From positions 460,520-524,519 of the forward strand of contig NC_020174.2 in assembly GCF_000224145.3 (NCBI RefSeq): DNA of 64,000 nt, given 5' to 3'. Under the pieces are notes generated by a model that saw only the letters and a program-made list of their open reading frames with translations, was not told the DNA's origin and did no database searches. Of the stretch, positions 56,701 through 64,000 are shown in pieces. Positions within the stretch are counted from its first letter, which is position 1. Each line of letters starts with the position of its first letter. Both the position numbers and the translations under genes were made by a program. This stretch comes from Ciona intestinalis. Its lineage: Eukaryota > Chordata > Ascidiacea > Phlebobranchia > Cionidae.

Positions 56701-59700
56701 TGCTCATCACTGTTAAACTGGAAAGAAATATCTGGTAACACTGTTGGTTTTAAACTGGGAACACTGGTGGTATAGTTTTTAACAGGTAGCTATAATGGTT
56801 TTAAACTGGGAACACTGCTGGATTTTAGAGGTTCAGCATTATAACATAGGCTGCGGGCTCCCAGAATAAAAAAGAACTTTTCAAAATTGCAAATTTTGAT
56901 TTGAAATAAGTTGCTGGGCATATTGTAAAAATATTTATCACTCTTTCGGCAGATTCTTATTGTAAATCAATCAACGTTTTGTAGAGATATTCGATATTTT
57001 GAGCCCCAATAGTTTGTATTTACCATCTGCCACACAACCCACCTGTTAGTATGTGTGATAGATCTTACAGCAGCACAACACACCCAAGGCATTCCAAAGA
57101 ACGACACCAATACATTAAGCATCCCAAGCACCATCAAGTTAAGATGGAAACCTGTGCCTTTCTTTAAGTTACGTTCCTTGTTGCTGATTATCATTCTGTG
57201 GTGAGGGTTATGTGTGTTATGTTTGTTTAATATTCATAACTGTAAATAATATAGTAGGGTGAGGGAAGATGGGACACTTTTATTCCAAACAAAGATCTTT
57301 CAAAGAATTATAAAACCATATCCCTACAACTCCCATAAACCATTGTTAATTGTTTGAAACACAATCAGGATATTTTGATATTAAGTGTTAAGGGTGTCCC
57401 ATCACCCCCCACCCTACTATATTGGTTTATAATTTACATGGTCAATGTGAAGGCATAGTCGCAAACCTTTATAAATGCAAGGGAGGTAGACAATCCTGTG
57501 AAAGATATGTTTACACAAAACACGCCAAAACGTTTTTAAAACTGAATTATGGAAACAAAATTTGTAACAAGTTTTTTACGTTACCATGATGCTTTGTAAA
57601 ATGCAACAATGCAAGTCAATGCTATATGAAGACCCATGCATTATTACAACAGTGGTAGTTGCTCAAAGGTTTGAATACATTAGAAAGGACAACACTTTCA
57701 ACTTACTCAGTAATATGCGACTCCATGAATATGAGAATAAACACAAGGAAAGCTGGAAGAATGCCGGCAAATATCATCCATACTGGCATGGGGTTATCTG
57801 GAGTTCCAAAGGGGTTGATGAACCAGCCCCGTAAACTTGGGTCCGTGGGGGAAATACCCTTAGGCACGTTTAGTTTCTGGAACAAAATAAAAAATTAGAA
57901 ACAAAAGCAAGAGTTTTGTATTTAACAATGTTGTCAACCGTGTGTTTGTAATCTGCAACAGGGATACCAGGGAACATAAAGTATAGGCCAGAGTTGGCTC
58001 ATTAAGAGAACAAAACCATAGAAAGAACTGACAAACTAACAGTATCTCACATTATCACATTATAAGTTGAGGTCCTTGTTAGGGGTCCAAGGATTAAGAC
58101 CAGGTTTGACCAATTAACAATTACCACAACAAACAATACACAGTAAAGTGGTCCTAATTTGCCCAATCCTAGCATCTCATGTTATTCTTACACACCTACC
58201 TGTGTATAAGTATCTTGAATCAAAACATCCAATAAAACCATTGCAAATATAGCGATGGGGACCCCAAAGTCTCCAATTGTACGACGGACGGAACTTCGTA
58301 AAAATTTGCTATTTCTGTGGTGGAGAAAAGCATTATAGATGGGATAATATGCCTCGTCTTAGACTGCACTCGAATACAATGGTAAATAGTTTCTCTTAAA
58401 GAACAAAAAGACATTTTCCCATAATTTAATACTTATCCAGATCTTTTTAAGTATTTTAAAACTGTTTTGGGCAAAATTTAACAATTATCGGCAAAATGTT
58501 CAGCCCCCTACTAGCTGCAGCTCATCGGTTGAAAAAAGCTTTGTAATAGAAGCAGCAATGATGCTGTCAACTGTCATGTTTGTTTTGAAGTTAACACTCA
58601 CTTGAACTGGCGAAGGAAATAAGCGATGATGAAAGTTCCGAACATGAGGAGGGTTGAAAGGAGGGCCGTGTTTGGTTGGTTTCGTATTTCTGTATCTGTG
58701 GTGGAAGGTGAGTTAGTTGGACCTTGTGCTCGCTGTCGAGTTACAACATGGGTGTCTTCTTATACACCATACACACATGGTGTATTCATACACCTCATGC
58801 TCACTGTCGGGTTATACCATGGGTGTCTTCTTATACACCAGACACACATGGTATGTTCATACACCTCATGCTCACTGTCGAGTTATAACATGGGTGTCTT
58901 CTAATACACCAGACACACATGGTGTATTCATACACCTCATGCTCACTGTCGAGTTATAATATGGGTGTCTTCTTATACACCAGACACACATGGTATGTTC
59001 ATACACCTCATGCTCACTGTCGAGTTATAACATGGGTGTCTTCTAATACACCAGACACACATGGTGTATTCATACACCTCATGCTCACTGTCGAGTTATA
59101 ATATGGGTGTCTTCTTATACACCAGACACACATGGTATGTTCATACACCTCATGCTCACTGTCGAGTTATAACATGGGTGTCTTCTTATACACCAGACAC
59201 ACATGGTGTATTCATACACCTCATGCTCACTGTCGAGTTATAACATGGGTGTCTTCTTATACACCAGACACACATGGTGTATTCATACACCTCATGTTAA
59301 CTGTCAAGTTATAACATGGGTGTCTTCTTATACACCAGACACACATGGTGTATTCATACACCTCATGCTCACTGTCCAGTTATAACATAGGTGTCTTCTT
59401 ACACACCAGACACACATGGTGTGTTCATACACCTCATGTTTACTGTCAATACACCACATATACTTTACACACAATCCATCACATAATAGTTTAACTATAC
59501 CTTGCACAGCATCTGTAATATTCCCAATAGTAGCATTAGTGATATTGATGGATTCCACATATGAACAATTATATTCACTAAGTATAACACTGGTGTTTAT
59601 GGGGTAAGGGTAGAAGGCTTGTAATGGATGTTGTTGGAATGTCTGTCATAGAGAGGATTATGATGTCATAATAGAGGAATAAACAGCTTATTTATTGTAT

Positions 59701-62700
59701 GATTTATTTAGGTTGTAGTGAATAGTTACATAACAACAATTATTTGGCATTGGTTTTAAATATGGTGCATCTTAAAGACAAGAATTATACTTTTTAATCG
59801 TTTTTTTAACAATTAATAAAAGTGTTTTAGATCCATGAAGATTTTGTTTTATGATTCTGTAATTATTCTTTGTTTACAACCAATTGGTCGATAAAAGAGA
59901 AACAATAATCATTACGCTGGGTATTCAATATCATCCTGTTTGAAAAGCGAGGATGAAAACATGATGTTTAAATATTTAATTACTTGGATAATTTACCACT
60001 AGCATGTAAAACTTGGATCTACATAAATATAATGTAATAGATAACATTGTTCATTGTTAAGTAATAAATCTGATTGTTAAGTCATGAAACAACAATACAA
60101 TTATTAGTTCATAATCTTACCTTCCCCAGTTTATTGAATGTCTCATATATGAAAATCAGTGATATGAGTGCCGTGAATATCTCCTGCGTGAAACGTGATA
60201 CAAATCTCACGAGGAATGATCCTTCAAAAGCCACGGTCACGAAACTTATCACGAAGATCCAAACCCCGATCCAGACACGAGTGGCAAGGAAAGGGAGACC
60301 ATTCGACATACAGAACTGTGGATAATTTGGGTTGGTTGTAAAAACTAACAGTTATCCCAGTATAACTTACATAGTATATTGTATTCTATGTTGGTGAGCC
60401 TTTACATTTTAACGTGTAAAGGGAAATGGGATTTGGGCAAAAGTTGGCCCATTACCCCAACACCCCCAGCAACACATATGGATCCATTTAGATTAGATTA
60501 TAAGAGCTATCTGAACTTATAAATATAACAGTTAAAGTCATAAGCAAACTTCGGCCAAAACTTAACGGTCTACCTTGCATTTACAAATGACTTCAACCAA
60601 ACAGAATACATATTTTAAGTTAGTTTACAATGTCTTAGTTTATTACACCATTCAGGTGAATTACTTCAGTTTAAACCACACCAAACAGGACCCACATAGA
60701 TTACATTTGTACATGCCATACCGGTGTCTCAGTCTATATAAGAACCACCCAACCACATCCACACGACTCACGTTATACACAGCTTCCTCAAACACAAGCA
60801 GCGGACCCGTAGATCCCACCACTAGGAGGGGTTGTCCGGAGATGAGTCCGAACATACAACCACAAACGCAACATCCGAGAATCATCTCGGAAACTCCCAT
60901 CCATCCGTTCGTCTTCTCACCTGTGTGGGGTGGAGGGATGTTATGCTATGTTCTATTTGTAAAGGGAATGAGTAATAAACTATGAATATCCTACTCTACA
61001 TGAATAAGGTTAGAGGACGCTGAATTTTGCCCATTAACAGTCTATGTTCCATTTAAATTAAGAGAATCAATAAACTGACAACACTTATATCTTGTAGCCA
61101 TTTTATGTTGCCCAAACTATTCTGCATAAGTGAGGTCATGGTTAGAGGGCATATAAATTGTCCCATAACTTCAACACCCAGACTATGTAAAACATAAATG
61201 AATGTGACTTATTTACCCCCACATGGCGGGGCAACGACAGTCATTATAACACGGGTGTTCTGTTTCACACACCTCGTGCCCGCTTACAAGTTACCACGTA
61301 TGTAACTTTGTGGATGATTATTTTTATGTATGGCTGACAATTTGGAAAATCCAATAGTGACCACTGGGTTAGCGCAATTGTCGTTAAGTGTCTTGCCCAA
61401 GGACACAACTACAGTGTCAATATGTACATATATATATATAGAATACAAACTTACCCAACAAACCACCAAAAGTAATAGCAGGTGACAACGCAGCAAAGTA
61501 AATGAAGATGATTGAGGCCAAACACTGGAGGTTAATGGCATCTGTGATGTCACTAAGATACTTTGGGTACCGGTTCTTCACATCTTTGATGAATCCTCCG
61601 AAAGGTCGTCCGGATCGTTTCAATGGATCCTCATCTGGAGGTGGAGGCGGCTCTTTCTTCTCTGGAAGATTTAAGATTGATTATTAATATTACTCATGGT
61701 ATTTTATATGGGTAAGGTCTTACGGCAAGCTTGACAATATACCTAGGATTGCTCTCTTGTTGTTACCAGGCATAATACAACACTTAAAATTGCTCTCAGT
61801 AAAAGCATACGAAACCACTATCATATTATAAATCTTTCATTTTAACGACTGTTATTGCTAATAATCCACCATCATTTGTTGTTTTGTTCTTTATTATCAC
61901 GATTAAATGATAATTAACCCCCCACCCACCATCAGTAATCGTTTTCTTCTTCTTCTCCCTCTGCGCGAGTCCCTTCTGATACCGGATGATATTCCTTAAT
62001 AGATCCGGGTTCTCCATCTGTCCAGGTGGGAGCACGATCGAATCATCGAGGAACTCGTTTATCGCCCGTAGAAGATCAACACGACTCTCAGCTCCGTAAG
62101 CCATTACATGGAACTCCTGGAAGGGAAATGTCGCAGGATAAGTTTATGTCAATATTTGGTCTAAGGCCATGGCTCATAAAAGATCGAAATTAGCTTTCTG
62201 GGCAAATTCCACGCTCTTAGGGGTGTGACAGGTTATTTAGTTGATTGTTTATTATTATTGGCAAAGGACGAGGGTCATTTACATATGGTTCTTATCTTGG
62301 AAGCCTTTTGTTTGGGTATATTGTCCCTCTAGATTGTTGTAATGATCTAACTTGAATGAATGAATGAACTACTTTATCCTGGTTATAACAGGGGTGTTTT
62401 GTTTCATACACCTCGTGCTCACTTATGCGTTACCACATATCTAACTTTGTGGGTGATAATTTCTGGGGATTTAGGTAAGGTATGGCTGGCAATTTAGACA
62501 GCAGTGTCAAACCTTGAACCCATAACCTCTGGGTTAGAAGTAGTGGCACTTATCAGTGTGCTACAGTTTGTCTGTGTAAAAACCCCCATAACTCACCTCA
62601 TCTGCCATTAGTGTTGAGATAGATCGTCCGATTTCATGATAATTGTAATCAATCTTACTTGGGCCCAACAGCACAAAGATAAAACGAACGGGGATTGGAA

Positions 62701-63674
62701 GAGAAACAACATTTTCAAGCTTTGTTCCTTGAGCCAACCTCACAAAGGCCATTGTTGGTTGTTCCAGATATTCAACACAACCTGGTTGTGATGTCATAAT
62801 TAAAAACTTTGTATAATGGTTTTAATACTTTTATGATTAGGCGTCTAATTGGCAAAAAAATGTTGTAATACTTTTTTTAATAATGCAGTCTAAATTGTAA
62901 AATTTGTTTTAACACTGTGGTCAAGTAAGTAGATAACCTTACAATTAAAATGTAATGGGTGAAGTGGTGTTTAATTAGGGGATAATGGAAAGATGTCAGC
63001 TTAAGCAGTTTAAGTAATATTAGTGTAAGTACAAGAAAACATCATCATTTATCAAATACAAGCAAAGGTTTGTTTTAAAATATTGGTTTTCATATTTTAG
63101 GTAACATTAATGTAAGTGATATACAAGCAAAAGTTGGTCTAATATTCGTTATTCACGAGTAAAGNNNNNNNNNNNNNNNNNNNNNNNNNNNNNNNNNNNN
63201 NNNNNNNNNNNNNNATATCAAACCAACGCATATACAACACCATGGCATAGAAATACGAGTAGTCCAACCCATTGTTACGTAAAACACAAATTGAACGGCA
63301 ATTTGGGTTCAAAATAACACAGTGGGTATAGGGAAAATGTATGTTTTTCGGTAAATTACAGAAAAACTTGGGCCCAAAAACAAATTTGAAGGTTGAAAAA
63401 TGTAAAAATCATGTGATATTTGTATTCTGTATCAAAAAAAGTAAAAAAATAAAATTAGAAGCGGCTGATTTGTGACATTTTAGTCATTTAATGGGGGTAA
63501 ATTCACATATCTGCAACCAACAACTCACCAACCAACACATAACTCACCAACTAACACAGCAGTAGCCTCTGCTCCTTCTGGAATCTTCTTCATAATCTTA
63601 AGTTCCTTTGCTGATGGTCCACTTGGTATGCTTGATATGTTGCCACCATGACTTGCACTGCTGTGGACCCCTTT
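53748..63674 (-). CDS. SLC4 family bicarbonate transporter, C-terminal 15 exons
   Basis: Exons: 63674-63548, 62781-62597, 62116-61930, 61661-61455, 60920-60772, 60315-60121, 59642-59501, 58695-58602, 58314-58200, 57876-57707, 57195-57043, 56717-56617, 55311-55142, 54775-54602 and 53825-53748. Phases close to 748 residues with a TAA stop. The cytoplasmic domain has [27 protein letters not shown] and [12 protein letters not shown]. The membrane domain has [57 protein letters not shown] and [19 protein letters not shown]. An N-glycosylation-rich loop (NTS, NCS, NIT, NAT, NIT) lies at 59642-59501. These features point to the Na+-coupled HCO3- group (SLC4A4/5/7/8/10) rather than AE1-3. It moves bicarbonate across the plasma membrane. 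The 5' end is beyond the window. Confidence 0.93.
53925..54190 (-). repeat. Old, diverged near full-length SINE in the last SLC4 intron
   Basis: ttttatcctcgaatgacagg, ttgtagacaacccataagtg, cccaccatggtagcaacgtc and tagcattgaacctggcatac follow the SINE order from tail to tRNA-like head, with many substitutions. Confidence 0.7.
55444..56225 (+). repeat. 71-bp minisatellite, about eleven units
   Basis: tggtgtattcatacacctca, tgctcactgtcgagttataa, catgagtgtcttcttataca, ccagacacaca repeat every 71 bp in an SLC4 intron. Higher-order alternation is visible: units ending catgagtgtc alternate with units ending catggatgtc, so the recent expansion step was a dimer of about 142 bp. Confidence 0.95.
56390..56475 (+). 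repeat. Diverged single minisatellite unit
   Basis: ttattcacctcatgctcact, gtaaaggtaaaacataggtg, tcctattttatactttacgt: an older outlier of the neighbouring array. Confidence 0.6.
57252..57424. repeat. MITE copy with internal deletion
   Basis: Begins tagtagggtgagggaagatg and ends tcccatcaccccccacccta ctata. The block between ttttattccaaacaaagatc and the left end is shortened. Confidence 0.88.
58718..59452 (+). repeat. 71-bp minisatellite, about ten units
   Basis: Same unit as at 55444. Variant units with catggtatgttcatacacct and catggtgtattcatacacct alternate across the first half. The array starts only about 23 bp upstream of the SLC4 exon 58695-58602, next to its splice acceptor. Confidence 0.95.
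59790..59960. repeat. Decayed MITE-like interior
   Basis: aacaattaataaaagtgttt, tctgtaattattctttgttt and acaaccaattggtcgataaa follow MITE interior order, but both ends are unrecognisable. Confidence 0.5.
61198..61412 (-). repeat. SINE, minus orientation, without tRNA-like head
   Basis: tgaatgtgacttatttaccc, catggcggggcaacgacagt, cgtatgtaactttgtggatg, ctgacaatttggaaaatcca, gtgtcttgcccaaggacaca. Confidence 0.85.
62355..62575 (-). repeat. SINE, minus orientation, with internal deletion
   Basis: An ATTC-complement tail (gaatgaatgaatgaactact), ggtgttttgtttcatacacc, atctaactttgtgggtgata, atggctggcaatttagacag, then a jump to the head tcaaaccttgaacccataac. The 'gtgaccactggg...' block is missing. 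Confidence 0.8.
63165..63214. other. Assembly gap, 50 N
   Basis: A fixed-length N run inside an SLC4 intron. Confidence 0.99.
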
Positions 63675-64000
63675 CTGTTAAGTGGGTTTCAAGAATAAAT
63701 TAAAAGGGAGAAAATGAGAAGTTATTGAATAATGTTGTAGCTAGGTTTTTACGAATCAGTGCTTATCAAATATACAAATACAAGGTTATGAAGCGTGTAG
63801 GAAAAATGATAAGTTGTTAAACACTGTAGGAGACAGGGCTGGATTTTAAGACCAAGGGCTTCTGAAAGTATAAGTTAATTCAGATAACATGGCTTTTGTT
63901 CAATTCTCTTATGTCACCATGGTTTTTGATAAATAATTTGGGTGACGGCCCACCCCAAACGCATCTGAGTGGGCTTGTTACTAATTAAATTTAGTTTTGT

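Noticed and set aside
56617..56720. Acceptor ttaacag at 56710 for the SLC4 exon
   Set aside because: It breaks the frame at once; the acceptor tttccag at 56718 restores the conserved SLTVMSK reading.
55450..59607. Repeated ~60-residue frames ([18 protein letters not shown] type) at 55-59 kb and at 25-32 kb
   Set aside because: They arise from the 71-bp minisatellite, shift by one unit each time, and have no splice or start context. They are satellite, not protein.

Overview
The window is animal nuclear DNA, almost certainly from a sea squirt of the Ciona intestinalis complex. The strongest marker is a neuropeptide precursor carrying three GnRH-type decapeptides (QHWSYALSPG, QHWSLALSPG, QHWSNQLTPG), which I recall as the products of Ciona gnrh2. 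Many short exons with GT-AG introns, AT-rich spacers and dense small repeats fit. No bacterial features, CRISPR arrays or tRNA genes were seen. There are four runs of N: 1,000 bp at 3293 and 50 bp at 5037, 26171 and 63165. Exon boundaries were worked out by hand from splice consensus and reading phase, with no transcript data.

Layout, left to right. (1) 324-1653, plus: three exons of an unrecognised Pro/Asn/Gln-rich protein with 14-residue repeats. (2) 5891-8411, plus: a four-exon secreted beta-microseminoprotein-like protein with a large insertion. (3) 13317-12895, minus: gnrh2. (4) 19574-17617, minus: a C7orf57-like gene. (5) 43818-20852, minus: a complete SETD2 (histone H3K36 methyltransferase) gene with 34 coding exons by my count, about 2,103 residues, holding RS-rich, AWS, SET, post-SET, LCI-like, WW and SRI segments. 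(6) 45766-49800, plus: a six-exon type II membrane protein resembling GDP-fucose protein O-fucosyltransferases. (7) 50705-51817, plus: a single-exon FAD-dependent oxidoreductase of the DAO/Tda3 type. (8) 63674-53748, minus: the C-terminal 15 exons of an SLC4 bicarbonate transporter whose 5' end lies beyond the window.

The genes do not form a pathway; this is an ordinary gene neighbourhood. The repeats are the more unusual part. There are more than 20 copies of a ~190 bp inverted-repeat MITE in two subfamilies, and many mostly head-truncated copies of a tRNA-derived SINE with an ATTC tail. A 71-bp minisatellite occurs in at least five places and appears to derive from the SINE 3' part. A 131-bp tandem array fills one SETD2 intron, and a foldback element with a telomere-like loop lies in SETD2 intron 1. 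A ~1.1-1.3 kb stretch with two to three SETD2 exons is present twice around a 50-N gap, most likely two alleles left unmerged in the assembly.
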